DNA from: Cheilinus undulatus
Lineage: Eukaryota; Chordata; Actinopteri; Labriformes; Labridae
Length of the DNA stretch: 64,000 nucleotides
Direction of reading: 5' to 3'
Assembly: GCF_018320785.1 (NCBI RefSeq)
Contig: NC_054877.1
Span: forward strand, 34,370,151 to 34,434,150
The notes under the pieces are model-generated. The model saw nothing but the letters and a program-made list of their open reading frames with translations, had not been told where the DNA came from and did not search any database. Positions 1 to 12,540 of the stretch are shown here, one piece after another (position 1 is the stretch's first letter; every line of letters begins with the position of its first letter). Both the position numbers and the translations under genes were made by a program.

Positions 1-575
1 ATAGACCCTAAAAAAAAAATAACACCCATATTTACGGAGATGCTGATTCACATGGGATTAGTATTGCCTGTGGAGCTATGTGTGTGCTTAAATATAATAG
101 GTAATTTGCCCTGGAATTTTTGCTTCGAAAATTACAGACATGGTTGAGTTGCAGGGTATTAAAAACACAGAGGTCCTAAGCTGTTATTACAAATTACCTG
201 AGGTCCCTACATAATTCTAATCCTGTGGGAACTGGGCTTTAGTCAGCTAGACGTATTGTCTTGGCTCTACTGAAAAAAATATTAGCAAGATTTTGTGCTA
301 ATAAATGACAGCAGTGTATTGTTTTGTGCATGTGTTCTTAGACACAAGCTCCATGGGACAAAACTAGAAACCACTAAAATACATCAGCACACACACAATT
401 TTGCTCCCTTGGGCTTTATCAGTGAAATCTGTTATTCGTGTTAGGAGGACATCAATTGAAACCTTAAATAAATAGAAGTATTAATACATGAAATACTAAC
501 ACAAACTAATTCTTCTCATCCTTCAAACAACAGATCCAAAGTGCACAGTAATAATGGCTCCTTGAAGTTACTTAC
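1..575 (-). other. cdc73 intron 3 (partial)
   Basis: The exon 3 donor GTAAGT lies at 575-570 on the minus strand. I found no stretch to the left edge resembling the next cdc73 exon, so this is read as intron 3, running out of the window. No repeat was recognised here. Confidence 0.6.
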
Positions 576-1952
<1,377 letters not shown>

Positions 1953-2972
1953 TAGAGGTGCATCTTAAAAATCTGAATACCAGGCAAAAGTTCGTGTATT
2001 TCATGTGATTTAGGAAACTTCCACATATTTTCGATGCATCTCATACAAAGTGTTACATCATACTTTTTTTAATGTTGATGATTGCGTATATTATGCTGTA
2101 TTAGAATATTACAAACACAGACCAAAATATGATTGATAATACAGAAATGTTGACCTTCTGGAAAATTTTGCTCATTTATGCACTAACTTCTTGCTTGGAG
2201 CTCCTTTTGCATCCATGCGACATGGCATGGAGGCAATCAGTCGGTGGCACTGCTGGGGTGTTGTGAAGCCCAGGTTGATTTGAGCCTTCAGCTCGTCCGT
2301 AGTATTAAAGATGTCTCTTATTTTCATCTTGACATTTCCCCAGAAATTCTCTATAGCGTTCAGGGCAGGTCAGTTGTCTGGCTAATCAAGCTGGCCAGCA
2401 AACCAGTTTCTGCTAGTTTTGGCATCACTGTCAGCAGGTTCTAAGTCCTGCTGGAAAAGGCAATTAGTACCTCCATAAACTGGACTTCAAGCACCTTGAA
2501 TTCTGTGCCTCTCTGATCTTTCTCCAGACTCTGGGACCCTGTTTTCCAAATGCTTAATTTACTTTCATTTGAAAACAGGACTTTGGACCACTGAGCAACA
2601 GTCCAGATCTTTTAATTCTTAGCCCAGGTGAGATTCTTGACATCTGTGGTTCAGGATTTGCTTGACACGACTAAGAACATAACACTTGTAGCCTATTTCT
2701 TGGACCCGTCTGTGTGATGGCTCTTGATGCACTGACTCTAGCCTCTGAAAACCTTTGCCAATGGACTTTTCCACAGTTTATGTTTTGAGATAGAGGATTT
2801 TAGATTTTTGTGAACTATAAGCTGAAGTCATCAACATTAAAAAAAAAAAAAGTCTTGAACCGTTTCACTCTGTACGACATTAATCAAGAATTTATTAAGT
2901 TTAACTTTTTGAAGTACATCATGGGGAAAAGTTGACTTTTACTTCATATTCAAATTTTTTGAGATGCACCTG
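1953..2972 (-). mobile_element. Tc1-like DNA transposon, internally deleted and decayed
   Basis: Imperfect terminal inverted repeats begin AGGTGCATCT at both ends (about 1953 and, inverted, 2971). Between them the minus strand encodes broken pieces of a Tc1-family DDE transposase: a FQQDL segment (second catalytic Asp region), IENFWGNVKMKIRD (catalytic Glu region) and TTPQQCHRLIASMPCR at the C-terminus. Stops and frameshifts interrupt it and the N-terminal DNA-binding part is missing. It lies between the cdc73 promoter and the ro60 3' end. Family assignment rests on motif recognition. Confidence 0.75.
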
Positions 2973-3099
2973 AATACGTTATCAATTTCTCTTATATTAG
3001 ATTTTTGTCTCTTTTTATTGTTGTAGAAAGTTCAAGCAATTTACACAAGATTATCTGTCAAGATAAATAAAGTTCAATCTTATCTTCAAAAAAACAATA

Positions 3100-4724
3100 T
3101 CAAAAAGCAGCAAAGTGTTTATTGGGGGTTTACATTGCAACTACAGTCAAGAACTTGGATGTTACACATGTAGATACAACAGACTACATGACAAATAAGA
3201 AGTTAATCACGGTGGTAAAACATTTGTGGAGAACTTTACTTCATAATGGCTACCTCTCGTCAGGCTCTCAACTACAAATATCTCATTGACCACTTTATAC
3301 AGATTTGTTCAGCCTTTTAGTCTTTTGGCCTTCAAACAAGAGACAGTGGACATTGTCTTTACACTGGGAATGACAGTATCAGCATGTGTGGAGAAAAGAA
3401 AAATTACTTCACAGTAATATGGTCAGAAAATTGTCTTCATAAGATGTGAATTAGACCAGAATGATTGATTAGTGAATGCTGTGGACTAAAACAAGAAGCA
3501 CCACTGTAGTTGTTTGTTTGCCTTTCCACAAGATCAGCCCCTAAACTCTGTATGCGCTGTCTATTCAGTGTCTGAAGAAATATAAAGCATTCTACTTAAA
3601 TCTCTACATATTTTAACAAAAGTACATTCAATTTTTACAGAGAAGTGGCAAGTATTGGTTAGTTTTTGCATAATGAACATTCTTACATAAATCGTACAGA
3701 ACATCACAGAGCTAACAGTTTCAGTCTTGGTAAACAGTTGTTAAATAGCTATAATTTGCTCCTTCCTTGACATTATAATACAATAAAATACAAACATGAT
3801 CCACTGAATTCAGACTGAAATATGAGAAGTTTCTTTCCCCAACTTACAGTAAACTGACTTATAAATTCCTAAAATATTCCCACAAGAACAAAATCATTAA
3901 GAGCACCAAGGGCATTTTTCTTTCATTGAACAAGTTTGCCAAGAGAATAAGAAATATAAATTTGGCTTAGGGGAAAAAAGCTAACAACTAAAAATTGATG
4001 CTTGACAAAAAGCGAGATTTTTGTAAATGCAATTGGAAAAATTAAAAATATAAAACATGATCATGTAAATCAACAAATGTGATTTCAAAGACGTCAGAGT
4101 ACATTGCAGTTTTTCCTGCTTTTGGTGCTTTGTTTCAATTCCTCTCTTCACAGAATATCAATAAAAACTTTATAGTGTTGCTACATAAAATATAGGGACA
4201 AGTTTCAAATCAAAAATACCTCTACCATCACACCAAACCTGCTAAAATCATACCTCAGATACATACTAGAAACTACAGCAATTCTCCTTTAGCTAACCTT
4301 GCAGTTATGCTCACCTCTAACATTCAGACTCTTAAACTGCTCCTTTTTAGCCAACATATTTTCATAAATGGAGAAATTTCTTTTCAGAAACATAAGTGTC
4401 TCACCAAAAACCATCAAAGTCATCAGCCCATCGTACAGGCTGCTGTTTATACTCAAACACCTGGCAGCATTACATGCAGTGACACATTGTCTCTTATAAC
4501 TTTCTTTTCATTTGTTAGAATAAAAAGCAAATATCTTCTCCAGAGTGTTGTCCAGCCCGCTGGACACTGTCAGTTGACCTGTAAGCGACATGATACAAAA
4601 GGAGAAACTGGAATTGTAAATGTCAACATCTTTTGGATTAGTGCTGTTTTAGGGCACTCTACATGCTAAGTGAGCCACCCTGGTCCACTTTGTGCCTCAT
4701 AACTCAGATTGTCCCAAAACCCTG
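3100..4724 (-). other. ro60 3' UTR with poly(A) signal
   Basis: On the minus strand an AATAAA signal lies at 3123-3118, about 1.6 kb after the ro60 stop codon, with no other gene or recognised repeat in between. Cleavage would be expected near 3100. A separate terminal exon cannot be excluded without transcripts. Apparent short reading frames here (for example 4307-4669 on the plus strand) show no family resemblance. Confidence 0.55.
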
Positions 4725-7700
4725 TCAGATGAGATCCTGGGCTAGGTTACGAATGACGCTCAGTGCTCCGAGGTCGAAGCCACAGATGCTCAGTAAACCC
4801 CGGTCATCTGTGTCTGCGATGGCATGTCCAATGGAAGTAAGTCCACACATCACCAACTTAGAATTAGCTCCTGTTTTCTGTAAAGATAATACACAAAAAC
4901 AGATTTTAGGCATTTGTTTACATTTTTAACAGAAAAATCACAAGCACCACAAATGCCCTTCTATAAATAAATAAATACATAAATTAGGGCTGTCAAAAGA
5001 TTACAATTTTTAATCAGGATTAATATCAGGATTTCTGTAGTTAATTTTGATTAATCACACCCTATTTATCATAATATTACTATTTAAAAACTCCACTTTT
5101 TTGCATTTAAAACTGGTTTGTGTCATTTTGGATGTTTCTACGGTTTTAAACCAAGGGTAAGAGGCTTTCAGTTTGGAAACAGCCCTACTTTTATAGGCAG
5201 ACTGAAGAATTAAAATGAACATGAACTACGGAAAATAAACTAAAATTAACTAATAAAAAAAAATATCCCAGAAAATTCTTGATGAAGCAAACTGACACAA
5301 AAATGCAAAAAATTTATATAAACTAGAAAAGCACTTGGAGAGCACAAACCTCCGCTATTAGCCCTATCTCCCAATAGTAAAGAATCCTTTAAAAAATTCC
5401 TGGATCTGGACGGTGATCCGGATCATTCCCAAAATCTAATCAATTCTTCTTTACGTCATTTCTGACATTTACTGAAAATTTCATCAAAATCCGTCCATAA
5501 CTTTTTGAGTTATGTTGCTAACAAACAAACAAACTAACAAACCCTGCCAATCACATAACCTCCTTTGCAGAGGTAAAAAGGAGATGATTTGAAAGGGAGC
5601 AGCAAAGCACGTCCTATGTTCTTTGGTATCAAAGGCTGTTAGAGTTTATATTTAATTTCTACTCCATTAGGTAGATGTGCTTGAATTTCATCACTTCAAT
5701 GTCATACCTTTACAAAAAATGGGTCCCATTACTCTATGCCAAGTAACATTAGAAGAAAAAATATAAGAGTTTATGAATTAAAATGTATACCAATAAACTG
5801 ACAATAGAGAATTTAGTATAGTTCGTCTGTGCTGATCAACTTTCAACTCATGTTTGGCTGAGCATATTTTAAGAAGGACATTTTTCAAACTAAAACCCCT
5901 CCTAAAAAGTTATGAATGGATAAATGTACCTGTCTATGCTTCTTTAGAGTCTCCACTGGGCTGGCAGCGAACATCCACAACGGGTTATTGGTCAGAATGA
6001 TGAAAACATCTACTGTTTTCTCGTTCTCTGTGGCCCATGTGATGGGAAGGGTGCAGTCTGTGCTCCCACCAGGAATCTGAAACATGAAGTGTTGGATAGT
6101 TCACAAACAAAGGAACATTAAGAAACATTCAGTTCAGGGAGGATGGTATAAATGCAGTGCAAGCCTGCTACTACACTGCCCTGTATATGTTTAAAGTTTG
6201 TAGCTGTGTTATTATGGACTGCATGCATATAAACATCTTTGACTTTGTGACTTCCATTACCTTAACCAGTTCAATTGTAGCCTCTGAGAGAGTCATGTCA
6301 GCAGAGATGGAGCATGGAACCAAAGCACCTTCAGAGTAAGCTAACACCTCTGTGTCCGCCTCTGACCTAGCAAAAATCTGAGAAAGATTCAAGGATCAAA
6401 AGAACAGCACAACATCATAAAAAAACCTAACAAATAAACACACACAATGCTGCATCAGTATGACAAAGTGCTCAAAAATCCTGGGAATCATCTTTGAGAA
6501 GTCTCTCAGCTAATTCCTTCTGCTGAAGGAAATTTGCTGGAATCCATAGTATGCATCAGCAGATCAATCCCTCAATCCCATCTTCCTCTAAACATAGGGC
6601 AGCCTGAGCAGCTGCTCCAACTGGAGCAATTATTATCCACACAGTGTGAATTTCTCACTCTAGTATCGCCTTACCATAGTAATAGCAGCAGCAGCGACTG
6701 CAGTACTGATTGACGTCCCGGGGACTATGCTGCTCAGCGATGTGCTCACGTCTACCGCCACTACAAAGCGTTTACCCACCGGCTCCACATTCTGAGGGCA
6801 GAATAAAAATCATAAAACAAAAGCAAATATGTGAGGGGATTCTATTGGTAGCTGTCTGAATTTTAAGTTTGTGAGAAGCAATAAAGTAAAAAAAAAGAAC
6901 CTACCATAAAACTCTTATAAAAAGCAGAGTCCATTGCTTTAAGGATGCTGCTGTCTGGTTCCCATTTTGTTTTACCCTGATAACCTTGGCCTCTTTTGTA
7001 GTTTTCTGTAGCCAAAAGTATGCTGAATGGATGGACCTGTGCCTGGTTGTTTCAAGAGAAAACCGTTATTGCTTAAAGACTGAGTTATGTGAAACAAACA
7101 AACTAAAACAAAACAAACAAAGTTTAAACTTAGAATCAGGCTATTCTCATCTGACCTTCTTTAGTGCCGTCTCACTCTGGATTCTGTCACACACAGCCTG
7201 TGTATCTGAACTTCCAGGTTCAAGTACTTTGTTTGACGTCATCTTACCCAAGATCCTCAGCAGCGACTGGAGAGGCATTTCCTTCAATAAAGCCCTCCAT
7301 ACCTTGAAAAAAGAAAGGAATTCACATCACTTAGAAGGATTAATGATTTGCAGTAGTGTGAGTATTTTAAAGATATTTGTTAGCTCAACCAAAGAATGCC
7401 CCACCCCTGTATTAACTGGAAAAGACTGCTGAGAAATGCAAGCCATTTGTTCTTAGAGCCCCCTCCCCATTATCTTTATGATTTCAGAGAGCCTACCATA
7501 AAATATCTGTGAGGATTTTAAAATTTTGTTGTTAGCTTCTAAAGCTCTTCATGGTTTGGCACCACCTTACTTCATGTTCACACTCTAGCCAAAGCACTGG
7601 GGTCTGCCAACCAGCTAAAAGCCAAGGCTCAAAACCAGGGGGATTGAGCTTGTGCAGTAGCTGCCCCAAAACTGTGGAACAGCTTACTCCTTCATATAAA

Positions 7701-10700
7701 AACTTCCCCCACTCCATAGTATTAAATCATTGTTGAAAACTCCTCTCTTCTTTTTGGCTTTTCTTTAAAGAGGAGATTTTAACAGATTATGCTCTTACTT
7801 TTACCATTATTTTATGATTTTCTAACTTAATTGATTTTAATATTCTAATATTATTCTATACTGATGTATTCTTGTTTTATGTTTTGCCTTTTACTCGGTG
7901 GAACAGTTTGGTTGACCCTGTTTTTTTTTAAAATGTGCTTTACTGTGGGACACAGATCTGTGCTAGAGATGTAGGCCTATGAAATGCTTTTTTTTCATTC
8001 TTTGTCTTTGTTTCGTCCTATTTTGTTCTACCTAAGGTTCAAACTGCCACTTTTTTCATCAAATATACTGATTGACTGAAAAAAAATACACAAATTTGTG
8101 TCATGATTTCTCAGAAACAGAATCAAGTGTTATTACCAACTACACTTTCACATACAATTTGATTTGGTTTCTGGTGCCAAAACAAATAAAATAACAGGTA
8201 TTGAGAGGCTATTAGGAATATCAAGGGATTATGAACTTGGATTATTTTAGAAGAAATACTCTAGAAAAATACAAATATGAAAAATATAAACATTACAAAT
8301 AGTATGTTAAGAAGCTAGTAAAAATATCATGAGGCTAATAAAAATATTAAGATGCTAGGGACTAAGACTGCTATTAAAAATATAGCAAAAAAGTATGTAC
8401 AAATTATTAAGGAGGATCTCAACAGATGTGCAGGGATATTGGTGATCAGGTAATAGTGCTGATTTTTAAAGGGAATATTACACACAGTGTGCAGTTGTAA
8501 ACAGAAGAGACAAGTCTTCAGACAAGTATTCTTGGGTACCATTACACCATGAAGACAAAAGAACACTGTTCAAATGTTGATGTTTGGGTCCTAAAAAGAA
8601 AAACTAATTTAACAAACTAAACACGTTAAAAAATCATATCATTACAGAAGGATTTACATGCTTACATCTTATTTTACTCCATTTCCCCGAGATAGCCTGA
8701 AAGTTCGGTAATTTCTCTAAGAATTTCCTTGTTATCTTGGGTAAACCAGCTTTTTCCGAACAAAAGGAAGATAAATAGGTTGAAATCTTGAGAAAAATTC
8801 TGAATTTTACTCATAATCATAGGAAAACCTAAAAAATGCATGTATGAAATTACTGTATGCCTACTTAGGGCTTCCAAGAGTAGAGTTTTTGTCACTTTCC
8901 CCCTCTAACACATTCGTGACCCACTTCTGGGTCCTGACCCACCAGTTGAGAACCACTGTACTAGACAAATGAGGAAAGACAATGGGTCCCTCAAATTGAC
9001 TGCTTGTAAATAAAAAATAAAACTGGTTAGCAAGTTCTCCCAAAGACAAAAATATTTTACAAAGTGCAATAAAATTTGGATGGCAATTTACATGTATCAA
9101 AGTTAAAGGGAAAGGATGTTACAATTTTTAATAAAAAGTATGCAATAATTTAGGTTTAAAGATCCTCTCCCAATACAGTTTTGGTGCCAACACTTCATTT
9201 CTTATATTGTAGTTCATTTTTATTTCCCACTTTGTAATTAAAAGGGCACGTCATCATTTTAACATCCTCTGCTTCATACATGAGTGTAATATTTTATATT
9301 CTAGCAAGAAATAAAGCTCAGAGGAATGTGATTTTTTTGCCAGAAGGATGTTTGCTTTTTAATTTCTGCCACCACATTTTTTGTTTCTGAGTTGATCTTC
9401 TGTAAAAATCTGACTTTTTATCACCACCTTTGAATCTGAAGAACACATTTCAAGTATAAAGCTGCTTTAACCTGTTGAATCCTGACTGTATGATGATGAA
9501 CGCTGACCTCTTTGGTCTCTCTGTGTCAGTCACTGTGGCAATAATGTGATTTTTATTTGACTGAGGTCTATTTATCATCAATATGAAGTCTTATTAAATG
9601 CTTCGGGATTCAGAAGCCTCTGGGAAAACATGCTGTAACCAAGATGTCAGGGCGCTCAATTTAAATAAATCATAATTAAATGTGTGAGCTGCACACACTG
9701 AAGGGAGAGTGAAAGAGAGACTGAAAGCACCAAAACTGAACTTGAATCGCGAAGCCTGTCAGTGCACTGTAAAGCTGTCGAGCCAATCAGTGTCAGTTTA
9801 TGAAATCTTTCAAGTCTACAGACACAAACTGGCCGCTGTCTTTTAAAGCGAATTGTGTAGACAGTGCGTAAACTCAGAGATCTGCGTAGTTTCACCCATG
9901 CAGTCTCTTTACTATCTGTAAATTTTTTTTCCTTTATTTAAACCTTTTGTTATGACACTGCACCCCTACAACATTAGCATAGCGCTGTATCTGTAGGGCC
10001 CTATGAAGATTGAAGACCTACTCACCCCTCGGAGGCCTCAAACTCAAGTCGGATGGACTCAAGATTTTACGAAGTCCTGCAGTCTAAATGATGTTACATT
10101 CGAGTATCAATTAGCTTAATAATTCCTCCTGTAGCTACTGTAGTTCCCTTTGGTTGCTTAACAAGCCAATACGTGTCTGCATTAATGTAGCGGTCTGATA
10201 TGAGGCAGACGGACAGACAGCAATGCATGGAGAGCGATGAGGAGAGAACCACTACATTTAGGAGTAAAACACAATGCAGCATCAAACTGCATGGACTGTT
10301 ACAGACTGTGAGAGTAAAGAAAATGTAGGTGACAGGTTTACTTTTAACCATTTAACTTTAATGTTACTTTCTTATGAAGTTACTATCACTCTGTGTTTGA
10401 GAGAACAGAAGGATTTCTTCATTTACATTATTAACATCAGTTAGGACGTGATTATACACGTGGATGTGTCTTAAAATGTTGGAAATATCTGACTGTGAAA
10501 CTGGTTATAATTATTTTATATCAGGGTTATCCAAATAATTGCTCCTGGGCCAACTGTGGCCCTTTTTCAATACATTGAAGGTTATTTTTATTTAATTATT
10601 GAACATTTTATTCATTTACATAAACAGGACACTCTTTTTATGGTAAAATCAGTGGAAAGGTTAAAAAATAGAATTCCAAAAAATTAAAAACAGAATTTGG

Positions 10701-12523
10701 AAAAAAAAGGGATTTTCATCAGGCCCTATATCTGTCATTCCCCCATGATTTTTACACATCATCTTTACTTTATGATACACTAGAAAAACAGCGACAGTGC
10801 AATGTCCAAGCTTACACTATGGGCTTAAATGGAAACATGACTTGATTTATACAAAGCCTTGAAGCAGATAATTTGCCTCAAGAATTTTCTTAATCCAGTC
10901 AAGGAATCGTTTCAGCCCTACAGCAATCCCATTAAAAAAGTCTGAAACACAAAAAGGACCATTTTAATATAAGATATTTGAGTTTGATGGAAAAAATGAC
11001 CTTTCTTATGTGGATTGTGCATTTTTTAAACCAACAGTCAATTCTAAAGCAGATCAACATCTGTTCAGCTGTTTAATATATAGGCATCAGCTTATGCCTG
11101 TCACACAAGTGCTTCAGCTATCAGGTATTTCAGTCAGGCAATAAAAAGACTCACCTGTTTTGACTTCAGGTGGTCTGTCAGCAGCTGTTCCCTCTCTAGT
11201 TTGTGTTCCTCTATTAAATTGACGACCTCCGTTTCATCACAACTATGCTTGACCTTCTCCACCACTTCCAGATAGGAAAGCACTTTGACAACCTCCTCAG
11301 AGTTCTCTTTGTCTGAGTAAGCCGCCTGGACTTCTTTCCATCCTTTTGTTACATATTTGCTGATTAAGGCAATTGCTGCAAAGAGAAACACACAGCCATT
11401 TTGATTAAGTTGGAATTTTGTAAACTCATGACAGTGTGCTACAATACAGTTGAAAAACAAGTTATTAGAATATTAAGCATTTTGGAGCTATTTTACTTTG
11501 ATATTACATGCATCAGCTCCACAACCAAAGATACAGAGAGTCTGAATGCCTGTTAGTAAGTGAGTGTTTATGCTACTGCCTTTTTATCACTGAATAAAAT
11601 CATACCAGTTATGCTGGTCTGATCTCTTGAAACATACTTCTAACTGGTATTTAATTTAACTGCCTGTCTAATTTACAGTTGTGGGTGCTTTTGTTAGCCT
11701 GGAACACTGTAACTGTATGTAATGTAAAGTAAGAAAGGAACTATATCCTTAAATGAGGCAGTAAAATGGTAGGTTAAAAAACAATGGACATATTTAATTG
11801 GGAATTCTGCAATGGTATTTGACAAAACCTGAATTTGTGTCACCAATCTGACCTAAACTGTAGAGTATATGGCTCTATGAGGTGGTTCTATTCTAGCCTA
11901 CCCTCTGTAAAAGGCAGTGTATGGTGTGACTCACCTTCATTGGCTGGTTTGGTGTGAGAGAGCCTGAGCAGATCCTGATGTTTCCAGCCCTCTCTCTGTT
12001 TACATTTGGTCACAGCCGCAGCCAGACTCAAGGTGTCCTGTTCATTGTACCAGTCAGATACTGCTTTCCTCAGGGCTCGTCCCCATATCCCACACTTCAT
12101 ACCCTCCTTCAGCTCCTTTTTGTTCTGGATGAAAGAGAAAAGGTGGGCAGGGTCCCGACAAACTTCCTTTACAGCTTTGAACGCCGCCTGTCTCGTCTTC
12201 AGCTCTGAGTGCTGGGAGCACAGAGCCAAGGCGAAAAAGGAGGGGCCGAGTCTGACAGCATGTCCATCTTGACTGAACCGTTTTATCTCCTCCACTACCT
12301 CAGCGCCCCGGCCCTCCTGCAGCAGGGAAAGCAGGGCTCCTGCAGTCTCCATGCTGACCTGCCCCTCCTCTCTGGCTGTGTATATGTCTCCTTCTGAGCC
12401 ATAGCAAAGGAAGCGGCATAGTCTGGCCTTGTCAGTGACCTCCCATGCACAGCCACCACCACCTGTTGAGTTTTGGGTGTGGTTGCTGGATGAAGATATT
12501 TTAGTGCTTCCCGAAGGCTCCAT
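4725..12523 (-). CDS. ro60: ro60/trove2, 60 kDa SS-A/Ro ribonucleoprotein, complete, 8 coding exons
   Basis: Ro60 is a ring-shaped RNA-binding protein that holds Y RNAs and misfolded small RNAs. Exons: 12523-11935, 11375-11155, 7302-7156, 7042-6905, 6791-6675, 6377-6261, 6076-5930, 4877-4725; 1629 nt including the stop, 542 aa (human 538). All junctions have GT/AG and keep frame; one donor is weak (GTCAGA after 7156). Residues 1-365 form the TROVE HEAT-like module ([42 protein letters not shown]). Residues 366-542 form the von Willebrand A domain with DVSTS at 379-383 and Thr449; the family's later Asp is Asn473. The C-terminus [15 protein letters not shown] is highly conserved. An in-frame TAG three codons before the ATG supports the start; a 17-nt leader precedes it after an acceptor at 12541. 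Intron 2 (3.85 kb) carries most intragenic repeats. Confidence 0.96.
4985..5200. repeat. hAT-type MITE fragment in a ro60 intron
   Basis: Starts TAGGGCTGTCAAAAGATTAC and contains repeated ATTAATC words; the same start and internal order occur in the longer copy at 36487-36822. Only one end is recognisable. It lies in the last ro60 intron. Confidence 0.5.
5325..5585 (+). repeat. Interspersed retroelement-like tail
   Basis: Begins ACTAGAAAAGCACTTGGAG and ends with a stretch including TTTTTGAGTTATGTTGCTAAC and AACCTCCTTTGCAGAGG, a tail I recognise as very common in fish genomes. A second, shorter copy of its first 55 bases is at about 55517-55572. I do not assign the exact class. Confidence 0.5.
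7530..7940 (+). mobile_element. LINE 3' end (reverse-transcriptase C-terminal remnant)
   Basis: Plus-strand fragments read [11 protein letters not shown] and, about 100 bases on, AAPKLWNS, the paired motifs at the C-terminus of L2/Rex1-type LINE ORF2 proteins. Stops interrupt the frame and an AT-rich 3' region follows. It lies in ro60 intron 2 in antisense orientation to the gene. Only the terminal part of the element is present, typical of 5'-truncated LINE insertions. Confidence 0.6.
8000..11150. other. Rest of ro60 intron 2, mostly unrecognised
   Basis: AT-rich sequence without exons I can support. Two short pieces look repeat-derived: 8915-8962 (a GACCCACCAGTTGAGAACC word typical of fish hAT ends) and about 10540-10740. 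The stretch 9640-10100 is less AT-rich and has more CpG than its surroundings but shows no coding frame or promoter motif I could defend. Confidence 0.5.
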
Positions 12524-12540
12524 TGCAAACTAAAGAAAGC

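Noticed and set aside
6986-7432. 148-codon plus-strand frame
   Set aside because: It lies antisense over two ro60 exons and shows no family resemblance.
12006-12397. Plus-strand frames opposite the first ro60 coding exon
   Set aside because: Shadows of the conserved TROVE-encoding exon.
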